Assembly (NCBI GenBank): GCA_028287395.1
Contig: JAQBPR010000227.1
Location: forward strand, 1-64,000
Length of the DNA: 64,000 bases
From: Bacilli bacterium
Lineage (GTDB): Bacteria; Bacillota; Bacilli; Paenibacillales; NBRC-103111
Direction: 5' to 3'
Shown here: piece by piece, positions 29,702 through 39,240 of the stretch
How the letters are laid out: each line of letters starts with the position of its first letter
How positions within the stretch are numbered: the stretch's first letter is position 1
The notes under the pieces: model-generated
Databases searched by the model: none
The model's input: only the letters and a program-made list of their open reading frames with translations
Told to the model about the DNA's origin: nothing
Made by a program: the position numbers and the translations under genes

Positions 29702-31912
29702 TCAACCTCGTTTCCCTTTCATCCATCGCGGCGCCCACCAATTCGCTCGACCTAGAAGCTTCATTAAAGCAGGAACAATAAAGATACGAATGAGTGTCGC
29801 ATCAATCAAAACTGCAAGCGACAATCCCAAGCCAAGCGCCTTAATAATTTCAATATCCGTAAAAATAAACGCCCCAACAACGACAATCAAGATAAATGCA
29901 GCGCTTGTGATTAAGCTCCCCGTTTTCTTCAGACCCTCCGCAGTGCTTTTCTCATTATTTCCTGTTTTCTCATATTCTTCGGCAATTCGCGAAATCAGAA
30001 ACACTTCATAATCCATCGAAATCCCAAATACAACACAAAATATGATTACCGGCAAAGTGGCGCTTACATAGCCAATCGAGGTGATATGCAGCGCATGTGC
30101 TAAAAACCCTTTTTGAAAAACAATAACCACAATTCCCAGACTAGCGCCTAGACTGAGTAAATTCATCAGCACAGCCTTTAATGGTAATAAAATCGAACGA
30201 AAAGCAAGCAACAGCACAAAATAAGTGACAATCATCACAAAACCAACTACTTTAGGAATGCCATCATTGATGCGCTGCAAAATATCAATACGATACGCTG
30301 TCCCCCCAGTTATGAAGGGTTGAAGTCCTGCAACCTTTATCTGACGCAGCTGCTTAACCACCTCGCCCGTCTTTGAGTCCTCCGGATCGGATGCGGGTTC
30401 TACAACAATATAAGCAGAGTGGTCGTTTGCCATGCGTAAGCCTGCTATACGAGCTCGAACATCATTCTGCTGTAGAATTGCAGCTGTTTTCGCAGGAGTT
30501 TGATCAGCAAAATCAGAAATATAGCTTTTCACCTGTTTTACACCAGCTGTTTGTTGAAGCAGCTTAGTATATTTTTGAATTTGCCCAATCGTACCTTCAT
30601 TCCAAACCTCTTCACCCGCTTGTACATAAATTTGAATCGGATTCATTTCCCTCGCATCATACACTTGATTTAACAAATCAGATGCAGAGCGCGACTCATA
30701 GCTTGGCGGCAATACACCGGCACTCGGTACACCTAGTTTCATCTGTCCAAGAGGCAGCGTCAAAAACAACAAAACTGTACCCACAACAATAACCAATACC
30801 AACGGGCGCTTCATAACAAAATACGCCATTTGTCCCCAGAATTGTGAAGCTTCTTTTCGCCGAAAGCGAGCAGGAATAACTCGCAGCACATTAATTTTTG
30901 TTCCAAACAGTCCAAGCAGTGCTAACAGCAGCGTATTCGCAACTAAAACAGAAATGGAAACGACAATCACTCCACCAATGCAAAGCGAGCTATAGATCGT
31001 CAAATTAATAAACAGCATGCCTAACAAGCCAATCAACACAGCAATGCCAGAGAAAAAAATCGATCGACCTGCCTTCTGGCAGGTCATCGCAACAGCATCT
31101 TGGACATTTGACTGAATTTTTAATTCCTCGCGGAAACGACTTACCATAAACAAAGCATAATCAATCCCAACAGCTAAACCTAGCATCGTCACAATATTAG
31201 GCAAAAAATTGGAAAGCGAAACACCCTGTGCGATAAAATAAGTTAAGCCGAGTGTCACCGTCACACTCATCAAGCCAACGATCAAAGGCAGCAGTGCGCC
31301 GAGAACCGTTCCAAAAATAAGCAGGAGAACAATAATAGCAATCGGAAGTCCAATTGCTTCCGACTTGGCAATATCATTCTTGCTCGCTGCCTGCATGTCA
31401 TATAAAATCGCTGTCGCACCCGTCAATTCGACCTGCATTCCTGCTGGAGCATGAACCAATGCCTTGATCTCGGGATAACGATCCAATGCTTTATCTGCAT
31501 CCAGCCGCAAAAAAACATTCATTGCTTGAATATTTTCTTGCTTTCCAGCCTGCAGCCGTTTCGCCTGATTGACAGCGATATCTGCAACATAAGGAAGCTT
31601 TTTCAAATCAGCGAGCGACGCCAAAATCTTTTGCGTTGCTTCGGCTCCGGTTAATTTCTCTTCAGCACTGCGATAGATTAGCGTAACTGTTGATGCAGGG
31701 AAATCGAGCTTTTGCTGCATTAGCTGCAATCCTTGATCTGATTCGCTGCCTCTCGGCGTAAATCCATTATCCTTTAACAAGGAGGGAGCTTTTTGGGCAA
31801 ACAGAGCTAAGCTTAAGAACAAAACAAGCCAAATCGCTACAACAAGCCAACGAAAATGATGAATGCTCTTACCCCAATACCAGAAAAAACCTTTCTCATC
31901 CGCTTCCTTCAA
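29702..31912 (-). CDS. MMPL family (RND-like) transporter
   Basis: 736 aa, duplicated SSD-like topology, GLAVGIDYALFMVSRFREEL and VFGISMDYEVFLISRIAEEY. Confidence 0.94.
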   Translation of the reverse strand: MKEADEKGFFWYWGKSIHHFRWLVVAIWLVLFLSLALFAQKAPSLLKDNGFTPRGSESDQGLQLMQQKLDFPASTVTLIYRSAEEKLTGAEATQKILASLADLKKLPYVADIAVNQAKRLQAGKQENIQAMNVFLRLDADKALDRYPEIKALVHAPAGMQVELTGATAILYDMQAASKNDIAKSEAIGLPIAIIVLLLIFGTVLGALLPLIVGLMSVTVTLGLTYFIAQGVSLSNFLPNIVTMLGLAVGIDYALFMVSRFREELKIQSNVQDAVAMTCQKAGRSIFFSGIAVLIGLLGMLFINLTIYSSLCIGGVIVVSISVLVANTLLLALLGLFGTKINVLRVIPARFRRKEASQFWGQMAYFVMKRPLVLVIVVGTVLLFLTLPLGQMKLGVPSAGVLPPSYESRSASDLLNQVYDAREMNPIQIYVQAGEEVWNEGTIGQIQKYTKLLQQTAGVKQVKSYISDFADQTPAKTAAILQQNDVRARIAGLRMANDHSAYIVVEPASDPEDSKTGEVVKQLRQIKVAGLQPFITGGTAYRIDILQRINDGIPKVVGFVMIVTYFVLLLAFRSILLPLKAVLMNLLSLGASLGIVVIVFQKGFLAHALHITSIGYVSATLPVIIFCVVFGISMDYEVFLISRIAEEYEKTGNNEKSTAEGLKKTGSLITSAAFILIVVVGAFIFTDIEIIKALGLGLSLAVLIDATLIRIFIVPALMKLLGRANWWAPRWMKGKRG

Positions 31913-31968
31913 ACAAATCTCTCCTTAGAGGTTAAACTTATGTCGTAAGCTTCCATCGAAAATTGATT

Positions 31969-32088
31969 AGAGTCTGTTTAATAAGTGTGGCTGTGTTGCG
32001 TGATGAATATGCCCTCATTTTCAAAGTCGGCACGTAAACTTTTACAAGCACACCCATTAATCCTCGTCGCCACACACTCTTTTAAGAA
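31969..32088. repeat. Degenerate palindromic intergenic repeat, copy 2
   Basis: Ends GAGTCTGTTTAATAAGTGTGGC and GCCACACACTCTTTT are inverted; inner ATTTTCAAAGTCGGCACGTAAACTTTTACAAGCAC aligns with positions 71-105. Confidence 0.6.
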
Positions 32089-32127
32089 AAAAACCACTTC
32101 CTCTGACAATTGTCCAGAACAAGTGGG
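32084..32127 (-). terminator. Rho-independent terminator of uppP
   Basis: Minus strand CCACTTGTTCT...AGAGGAAGTGG then TTTTTTTC. Confidence 0.8.
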
Positions 32128-32160
32128 ATTCCTTACTAAAGACGATTTTTTTCAACTCAC

Positions 32161-32982
32161 TTACTTTAATTCGCCGCCCAACACTAAATAAAGAATGGCA
32201 ACGGCTGCTAACGCAAAACGATAATAAGCGAAATAAGTCAAACTTAATTTTTGCACCAATCTAATAAAAGTAGCAACCGCAATCAGCGCCACAACAAACG
32301 ATACAACAAAACCAATTACAAGGTAAATAAAATCATCATGCGTAAATATTTTGTAGTCTTTCAACAGTTCATATCCTGTAGCTGCCGCCATAATCGGAAT
32401 GGCCATTAAAAATGTAAAGTCTGCTCCGGCAGCACGACTAGTACCCGCTAGCATCCCTGCGGCAATCGTTGTACCCGAACGTGAAAAACCAGGCCAAAGC
32501 GAAAGAATCTGTGCCACACCTATAAAAAATGCTTGGCGATATGTAATTTCATCCATCGTATTCGCTTCCACACGTGGTTTCCTTTTTTCCGCAATGATCA
32601 TAAATATTGCCCCGGCAATGATCCCGATAATAACTGTTTCAGGCGAAAACAAAACATTTTTGATAAACTTACGGAAAATAAAAGCAAAAAATAGTGCTGG
32701 AATAATTCCGATTAATATGTGCTTTAAATTCAATTTCGGTCCCGATTGCAGCTTGCTTGCAGCATCTTGTATGCCAAATAGTCTCAAAACCTTTTTCCAA
32801 TAAAGCACAACAATCGCCAAAATGGCTCCCAGCTGAATGATAACCTCAAACGAATCCGCTTTAGCCCCTGTAAATCCGATCATATGACCTACTAAAATCA
32901 TATGACCCGTTGAAGAAATCGGTAAAAATTCCGTAATTCCTTCGACAATACCAAGAATAAGTGAGTTCCATAAATCGAGCAT
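32161..32982 (-). CDS. uppP: Undecaprenyl-diphosphatase (BacA type)
   Basis: GIVEGITEFLPISSTGHMILVGHM and LWPGFSRSGTTIAAGMLAGTSRAAGADFTFLMAIPIM. Confidence 0.97.
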   Translation of the reverse strand: MLDLWNSLILGIVEGITEFLPISSTGHMILVGHMIGFTGAKADSFEVIIQLGAILAIVVLYWKKVLRLFGIQDAASKLQSGPKLNLKHILIGIIPALFFAFIFRKFIKNVLFSPETVIIGIIAGAIFMIIAEKRKPRVEANTMDEITYRQAFFIGVAQILSLWPGFSRSGTTIAAGMLAGTSRAAGADFTFLMAIPIMAAATGYELLKDYKIFTHDDFIYLVIGFVVSFVVALIAVATFIRLVQKLSLTYFAYYRFALAAVAILYLVLGGELK

Positions 32983-33054
32983 AATAACCTCCTATGATTG
33001 GACAAAGCTTTTTTAATACTTTTCATTTCATGTTACAATACGTAGCTTAGCAAA

Positions 33055-34491
33055 TCAAGCTTTAATCCAATGACGTTCTTGACATTTTGCAACTGCAGCA
33101 GGATCACGGAGCTCATGTAGTAACAAGTCGCGGAGAAACTCCGGCAAGTAGTATTCAATTTCTGTTCCCTGCTGAAGTGACAAATAGCCGATGCCAAAGG
33201 TAAACATATCAATCGTTCCTACCCGATAGATTTTATCTGCTATTATCTCCTCCTCGTTTACCAAAATGCGCTTAATTTTGTGCAATGAAGGCGCTTCAGG
33301 ATCGTATTCGATACGCAAACCGCTTGTACTTAATGAGCCTAACCATTTCCCGCGAAAACCATAGCCTTGGATTGCTTTTTCTTGAAAGGATAGCAGCAAG
33401 GACTCTTCTAAAGCCAATTGAATTTGATCACCACGCAGCAGCATGCGACAAGGATTGATGGGTGAAGGGCACATCTGTAATAGATCTGCTTTAGTAATTT
33501 CACCGTGCCTTAAACTTTGTAAGAGCTGTCCCGAATTGGTAAGGCCAATCTCTGCATCAACCCATTTGCGAATACCTGTCGCTAATAAGTTTCCTAAGCT
33601 CGATTCCTCATACCAATGGATCTCTAGAGGCTCATCCAATTGAGCGACAACCTGTGTCATCTCAAGCTCACTTTTCTCCCTGATCTCTTGAATTAGGCGG
33701 ACGATCGATTCATCCTTTTCAAAGCGATTCACCTCGATACAGCGACCACTGACTTCCAGCAAGCAGTGCGTTTCTAAATCGAAAGTTAACTCAACCTCCC
33801 CAACATACTGGCCAAATTTACCCGTGGCGCAAAGGTATGTGTTCTCAACAAGTAAAGGCTTCTCTAAGAGGTGATGCGTATGTCCGCCAAAAATCAAATC
33901 AATTCCCGTTATTTCCTGGGCCATCTGTTTATCTTGATTCAAACCAAGATGAGATAAAACAACGATTACATCTACTTGTTCACGCAAAACCTTAACCCAA
34001 TGAGCGACAACTTCCATAGGTTTGCGAATATCCCAATTCAACAGTCTGTAAAAATCAATGAAATAAGCGGTGACGCCAATAAAGCCCATTCGCAATCCGT
34101 TTATTTCCGAGATATGGTAGGGTTTCATCCATAAAGGATGCTGCTCCGTTCGCGCATCAAATAAATTGCTTCCAAGTACGACAAAGTCCGCATAATCTCC
34201 ATATGCTATCGCCAAATCCTCTATACTATACGTCAAACCCTCATTGTTTCCCAACAATGCAATGTCATACCCTGTTGCATTCATCACCTGAATATTGGCG
34301 ATCCCCTGGGTGCCTTCTGTCTCTATGTACATACGATCCATATGATCACCGCAATCGATTGTGATCACTGTTCCTTGCTCGTGTCTGGATTTTAACGTAT
34401 GAACTGCTGTAGCAACCTGAGGCATCTGTTCAAAATGACTGTGAATATCATTGGTATGCAGAATAGTTACCTTTTGGATGGTCGTTGACAA
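33055..34491 (-). CDS. Bifunctional metallophosphatase/5'-nucleotidase (YunD-like)
   Basis: ILHTNDIHSHFEQMPQ, GNNEGLTYS, VVLSHLGLNQDKQMAQEITGIDLIFGGHTHHLLEKP. Confidence 0.92.
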   Translation of the reverse strand: MSTTIQKVTILHTNDIHSHFEQMPQVATAVHTLKSRHEQGTVITIDCGDHMDRMYIETEGTQGIANIQVMNATGYDIALLGNNEGLTYSIEDLAIAYGDYADFVVLGSNLFDARTEQHPLWMKPYHISEINGLRMGFIGVTAYFIDFYRLLNWDIRKPMEVVAHWVKVLREQVDVIVVLSHLGLNQDKQMAQEITGIDLIFGGHTHHLLEKPLLVENTYLCATGKFGQYVGEVELTFDLETHCLLEVSGRCIEVNRFEKDESIVRLIQEIREKSELEMTQVVAQLDEPLEIHWYEESSLGNLLATGIRKWVDAEIGLTNSGQLLQSLRHGEITKADLLQMCPSPINPCRMLLRGDQIQLALEESLLLSFQEKAIQGYGFRGKWLGSLSTSGLRIEYDPEAPSLHKIKRILVNEEEIIADKIYRVGTIDMFTFGIGYLSLQQGTEIEYYLPEFLRDLLLHELRDPAAVAKCQERHWIKA

Positions 34492-34662
34492 TCTGGCTCC
34501 CCCCTTTCATTTGCTACCCAAATAAATAAACCTCTTTATGACTATCCTAACCCATTATAATTAAATTTTTATTAAATTTGTAGCTGATAAATGAAGTCGT
34601 TTTGCTTAATTTATGATATGCTTATTGTCAATACATCCATTACTTCTTAGGAGTGCCTTATT

Positions 34663-35394
34663 ATGAAGCTAAATATTCGTTTATTTGCAGGATTAGCTGG
34701 AACGATTGGTCATTCCCATATAACTATCCATATCGAACAGTCAGCAATAACTGCAGGACAATTAAAAACATACTTGATTGAACAATACCCTCACGCTTCT
34801 GAAATGATTTCACTTAGCTTCATTGCCAAGAATCAAACGTACGCACTAGCAGATGAAATTCTAGGTGAACAAGATGAACTGGCATGCATTCCTCCAGTCT
34901 CCGGTGGGGAAACACAATCAGGAAACTCACTCCATCATATCACTTGCGATCCTATTTCCATAGACGTAGTAAGTCAGCTAGTCATCGTACCTCAACATGG
35001 CGCAGCGATTAACTTTGTCGGAACGACAAGAGAATTTACAGAAGGCAAACGAACTGTGCTTTTGGAGTACGAAGCCTATATGCCTATGGCGCTTGCCGCT
35101 CTTGAACAAATTTCTCGTGAAATTGACAAACAATGGCCTGGTACACTTTGTGCGATTACACATCGAATCGGCCAAGTAGCCATCGGTGAAATTAGTGTTG
35201 TCATCGCCGTTTCCGCCAAGCATCGTTTAGAATGTTATGAAGCCAGCCGTTTTGCGATTGAACGATTGAAACAAATCGTCCCCATTTGGAAAAAAGAAAT
35301 TTGGGAAGATGGGTCTGAATGGAAAGGTCACCAAAAGGGTCCATGGGATCCAACAGCGAATCCATTTGCAAAGGATGGATTCGATCATGAATGA
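34663..35394 (+). CDS. Fused MoaD-MoaE molybdopterin synthase
   Basis: N-terminal ubiquitin-like MoaD ending ...ACIPPVSGG; C-terminal MoaE NFVGTTREFTEGKRTVLLEYEAYMPMA, RIGQVAIGEISVVIAVSAKHR, VPIWKKEIWEDGSEW. Confidence 0.93.
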   Translation: MKLNIRLFAGLAGTIGHSHITIHIEQSAITAGQLKTYLIEQYPHASEMISLSFIAKNQTYALADEILGEQDELACIPPVSGGETQSGNSLHHITCDPISIDVVSQLVIVPQHGAAINFVGTTREFTEGKRTVLLEYEAYMPMALAALEQISREIDKQWPGTLCAITHRIGQVAIGEISVVIAVSAKHRLECYEASRFAIERLKQIVPIWKKEIWEDGSEWKGHQKGPWDPTANPFAKDGFDHE

Positions 35395-36436
35395 ATTAAC
35401 TACAGAACAGCTTGCACGTTATTCTCGACAAACGTTGTTCCCTCCCATAGGTGAAGAAGGCCAATTCAAATTAATTCATTCCCGTGTTGCGATAGTTGGA
35501 ATGGGCGCACTTGGCACAGTTTTAGCCAATCACATGGTCAGAGCTGGCGTTGGCTATGTCCGTATTATTGACCGTGACTATGTAGAATGGAGCAATCTGC
35601 AGCGCCAAATGCTATTTGATGAAAATGATGCAGAGCATTTAGCACCTAAAGCCATCGCTGCAGCAAATCGTCTACGTCAAATCAATTCATTTGTAGAAAT
35701 TGATCCACACGTATCTGATCTTAATCCAACTAATGCAGAGGCACTCCTTGGCGATGTTGATTTGATTTTAGATGGAACCGATAATTTTTCCGTTCGCTTC
35801 TTATTAAATGATGTGAGTATTAAGCACAATATTCCTTGGATTTATGGTGGCGCTGTCAGCTCTAGGGGCGTGTCGATGACGATAGTACCAGGGCAAACAC
35901 CTTGTCTTCGCTGTATGTTTGGACAAGCGCCGCAGCAAGGAACCGGAGACACTTGTGATACCGCTGGCGTAATTAGTCCTATTATACATTTGGTCGCATC
36001 ACATCAAGCAACGGAAGCTATGAAGCTTTTAGTTGGTGACCATACATACCTTAATCGGCAAATGATACATATTGATCTATGGTACAATCAGCACTCGTTT
36101 ATTGATGTATCCCATGCAAAAAAGGCAGACTGCCCAGCCTGTGGAAATGGACATTTTGAATATTTGCAAGCTGACCTACAGGGTGAAACGATACAATCCT
36201 TATGCGGACGAAACTCCGTGCAAATTTTCCCGGTTGAATCTCAAAGCTATGATCTCCATGCTTGGGAACAGAAATGGAAGCCCCTTGGTAAAGTCGAACG
36301 TACACCCTTTCTTTTAAAATTCTATATAAATGATTTATTCACTTTTGTTTTATTTCCGGATGGAAGAGTCATGATTCAGGGAACAGATGATGTAGTCGTA
36401 GCCAAAAGCCTTTATAGCCGCTATATCGGCTCATAA
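35387..36436 (+). CDS. moeB: ThiF/MoeB/HesA family adenylyltransferase
   Basis: RYSRQTLFPPIGEEGQ, VGMGALGTVLANHMVRAGVGYVRIIDRDYVEWSNLQRQML; ATG 35387 overlaps the moaDE stop. Confidence 0.93.
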   Translation: MNELTTEQLARYSRQTLFPPIGEEGQFKLIHSRVAIVGMGALGTVLANHMVRAGVGYVRIIDRDYVEWSNLQRQMLFDENDAEHLAPKAIAAANRLRQINSFVEIDPHVSDLNPTNAEALLGDVDLILDGTDNFSVRFLLNDVSIKHNIPWIYGGAVSSRGVSMTIVPGQTPCLRCMFGQAPQQGTGDTCDTAGVISPIIHLVASHQATEAMKLLVGDHTYLNRQMIHIDLWYNQHSFIDVSHAKKADCPACGNGHFEYLQADLQGETIQSLCGRNSVQIFPVESQSYDLHAWEQKWKPLGKVERTPFLLKFYINDLFTFVLFPDGRVMIQGTDDVVVAKSLYSRYIGS

Positions 36437-36442
36437 AATGTA

Positions 36443-37516
36443 TTGCAAAGCATAGGAAAAGGAGCGTTCAAATTGAGAATTCATGTTATGGAGTTAATGG
36501 AAGGCGACTTATTGATTGAGGATACTTATAATTCATATGGACTACATATCCTCTCGGCTTCTACTATTTTAGATCAATATGAGATTAACAAACTATTAAA
36601 TCATGAAATTGATTATGTTGAAATTGCCTATCGAGAAACATCTGTTAACGCAATGAGACCTGCTCGTAAAAGAGATTCCGCAGTAACAGAAAAGAAATAC
36701 AATCTCGCTGTTGATGGTATAAAAGACGTATTTAAGAGAGCGATTGCGAATGGGAAAATTGTAGATGAAGAAGTAATGAAAAACTTTGGCCCGCTTGTCG
36801 ACAATTTCAAGCAAGAAAGAGATGTCGTTTCACTACTTCTCACACTTAATAATAATGACGATTATACCTATCAGCATTGTGTTCAGGTGGGCATACTCTC
36901 CTACTACATTTCCAAATGGATGGGCTCCACCGAGGAGAAAGCTCTCATTGCCGGGAAAGCGGGCTATCTTCATGACGTAGGTAAAAGCAATATCAGTATT
37001 ACGATTCTCAATAAGCCCGCAAAACTAAGCGTAGATGAGTTTAATGAAATGAAAAAACATACCCTTTATGGATATCAGCTTATCAGTAAATCATTGAATC
37101 AGCCTGAGGTTGCTTTTGCTGCACTTCAGCATCATGAACGATTGGACGGAACGGGCTATCCTTTGGGGATTAAAGCAGAGAAAATCCAGCCTATCTCCAA
37201 AATAGTTGCCGTTGCTGATATATATAGCGCAATGATTTCTTCCCGTGTTTTTCAGAAAGAAAAGGATATGCTCCAAGTATTGAAGGAATTACATCGCATG
37301 AGTTTTAGTGAAATCGATCCCGAAGTTTGTATGGTATTTATAAAAAATATGCTGCCCCATTTTATCGGGAAAAAGGTTTCCCTAAGCAACGGAGAGGTAG
37401 GAACTATTATCATGACTAATCCTTCCGATTTCTTCCGTCCCTTAATTCAGATAAATGAAAATTTTGTCGACTTGTCTTCTCGTCGTGAGCTTCAAATCAC
37501 TAAATTATACATATAA
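36443..37516 (+). CDS. HD-GYP domain protein (probable c-di-GMP phosphodiesterase)
   Basis: AGYLHDVGKSNI and HHERLDGTGYPLGI (HD-GYP signature). Confidence 0.93.
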   Translation: MQSIGKGAFKLRIHVMELMEGDLLIEDTYNSYGLHILSASTILDQYEINKLLNHEIDYVEIAYRETSVNAMRPARKRDSAVTEKKYNLAVDGIKDVFKRAIANGKIVDEEVMKNFGPLVDNFKQERDVVSLLLTLNNNDDYTYQHCVQVGILSYYISKWMGSTEEKALIAGKAGYLHDVGKSNISITILNKPAKLSVDEFNEMKKHTLYGYQLISKSLNQPEVAFAALQHHERLDGTGYPLGIKAEKIQPISKIVAVADIYSAMISSRVFQKEKDMLQVLKELHRMSFSEIDPEVCMVFIKNMLPHFIGKKVSLSNGEVGTIIMTNPSDFFRPLIQINENFVDLSSRRELQITKLYI

Positions 37517-37532
37517 AGATGGAGCCATCCGA

Positions 37533-38627
37533 CTAAGTAGCGATGCGTTTTGCTCGCAAAAAGGCATTTTTCCAATAAGGTTTATTTATATCTGTAATTT
37601 GCACGCCATTTTGGGGGACATTATTGGCATTTATCATTTTATTGCCACCAAGGTAAATACCTACATGCCCAACCGTCGTATTGGACCTAAATCTTCCCGG
37701 AACTGAAAAGAAAACTAAATCCCCTACACGCAAACTATTTCTGCTTACAGTTACGCCTTGATTAGCTTGATCTCTAGCTACCCTTGGCAAACCTATCCCA
37801 TACTTCCCAAAAATATACTGTGTATAGGAAGAACAATCAAATTTCCCCGATTTCGCGTAAGGTCCTGCTGCGAACTGGTAGCCTACCCCCAAATACTGCC
37901 ACGCTTTGCGAATCATCCCCGGAATATCGATATTGCGTAAGACCACGGGTATACTATTGTCATCCTCTAAATCATTTAAAACGGCCTGATCCGATGCTCC
38001 AGTCGCTGTCGGTCCACCTTGATTTTTGTATGGATCATTCGGATCATCTCCAAAATTCAAATGCTGGTCTTGCGATGTTTGCGAATAATTCGTATCCTGG
38101 TTGATGCTTATATCCTTACTAGAACTATAAAGAATTAACTGATTCCCGCTTACTGTAAAAGACATGTCTTCTTGAAAAAGATCTCCTAATGCAGATACCG
38201 GAATATAAGCACTTTGATCGATAATCATCGGAGGTGAAGTTAGCTTAATCGTATCTTCTTGTTTGATCGCATCATTCGAATTCATTTTCAATACAAAGTT
38301 AGCATCCTTATCCCCTATTAGGAAAGTCGAAGTAGCGGGGTCCCAGGTAGATTGGAAATTAAGCAAATCTACAAGCTGTTTAGCTTGTACATATTGAATA
38401 CCATTGTGAGAAATTAGCGGAATCGAGCTTTGATTTTGATTTGCTTGCAAAGGCTGAGTATTGCCTGTATTTAAAATCTTATTACCGGATTGTTTTGTAG
38501 ATTGTGCAGAAGGATTGTTTGTTTTATTCATACAAGCTGTTAGTGTTATTAGACTGCATACCAATGTGAGCTGTATACTCGTTCGTATCCATTTCCGAAC
38601 GTTATGACTAAGCTTTACCACCCTCAT
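37533..38627 (-). CDS. NlpC/P60 endopeptidase with copper-amine-oxidase-type N-terminal domain and signal peptide/lipobox
   Basis: LITLTACMN lipobox-like; GGAYVPVSAL-type repeat (QSAYIPVSALGDLF); KFDCSSYTQYIFGKYGIGLPRVARDQANQG, VGHVGIYLGGNKMINA. Confidence 0.9.
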   Translation of the reverse strand: MRVVKLSHNVRKWIRTSIQLTLVCSLITLTACMNKTNNPSAQSTKQSGNKILNTGNTQPLQANQNQSSIPLISHNGIQYVQAKQLVDLLNFQSTWDPATSTFLIGDKDANFVLKMNSNDAIKQEDTIKLTSPPMIIDQSAYIPVSALGDLFQEDMSFTVSGNQLILYSSSKDISINQDTNYSQTSQDQHLNFGDDPNDPYKNQGGPTATGASDQAVLNDLEDDNSIPVVLRNIDIPGMIRKAWQYLGVGYQFAAGPYAKSGKFDCSSYTQYIFGKYGIGLPRVARDQANQGVTVSRNSLRVGDLVFFSVPGRFRSNTTVGHVGIYLGGNKMINANNVPQNGVQITDINKPYWKNAFLRAKRIAT

Positions 38628-38971
38628 TTATCTCGCTCCTTTTAGATTAGAACTGTTATTTCTAGTCCTTAGGATGCAAACATTGCACGTTTAATATGCA
38701 AAAAAAAGACATGTTTGTTTTAAAAGACCTTAGGAATTATTGATAAAGTAAGCCCGTTACAAGTCCGTAATAACCATCTACACCCGCTCTTGAAATAAGT
38801 CAAATTAAATTAGATTTAATTAATCAAAGGAGCTTCACACCTTATCGTATAGAAACGGACAAAAAACACCATTCGGGGTTTCTTCATAGAACTTTAACAT
38901 TTTCTTAAGTTTGAATTAAGCTATTAGGGATATTCTATAAGTACCCCTTTATTTTATATAGAATAAAAATT

Positions 38972-39012
38972 GGACTTGCAAAACTAAAAAGTTGCAGGTC
39001 TAATTTTTTTCT
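38972..39012 (+). terminator. Rho-independent terminator-like hairpin on the plus strand with no upstream plus-strand gene
   Basis: GACTTGCAA-AACTAAAAAG-TTGCAGGTC-TAATTTTTTT. Confidence 0.6.
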
Positions 39013-39179
39013 CATTCCATTTGAGCTGAACGTAATAAGAATGCCCTTAATATATTGCATCCCCCTTTTAATCCTCCTTAAAAATGAAAAAGGAGGTTAT
39101 TCTATGGTTGGTTTTATTTCAGATTCAGATGATAATGATTACCTCAGTATCACGACCTATGCTGTTCCTTTCCTTCCAA

Positions 39180-39211
39180 TAAAAAATACGTGTCCGAAGG
39201 ATCGGACACGC
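39180..39211 (-). terminator. Rho-independent terminator of the suf operon
   Basis: Minus strand CGTGTCCG-ATCCTT-CGGACACG-TATTTTTT. Confidence 0.9.
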
Positions 39212-39240
39212 AAGTATAATTGTTACAGCCAACAGCAAGA

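Noticed and set aside
31985-32191. 68-aa plus-strand ORF between MMPL and uppP
   Set aside because: Falls entirely within the intergenic repeat and uppP terminator; no RBS or conserved sequence.
38641-38900. ydaO/yuaA c-di-AMP riboswitch upstream of NlpC/P60
   Set aside because: GGTGTGAAGCTCC is weakly similar to the conserved core, but the rest of the consensus could not be matched by eye; left as an unclassified leader.
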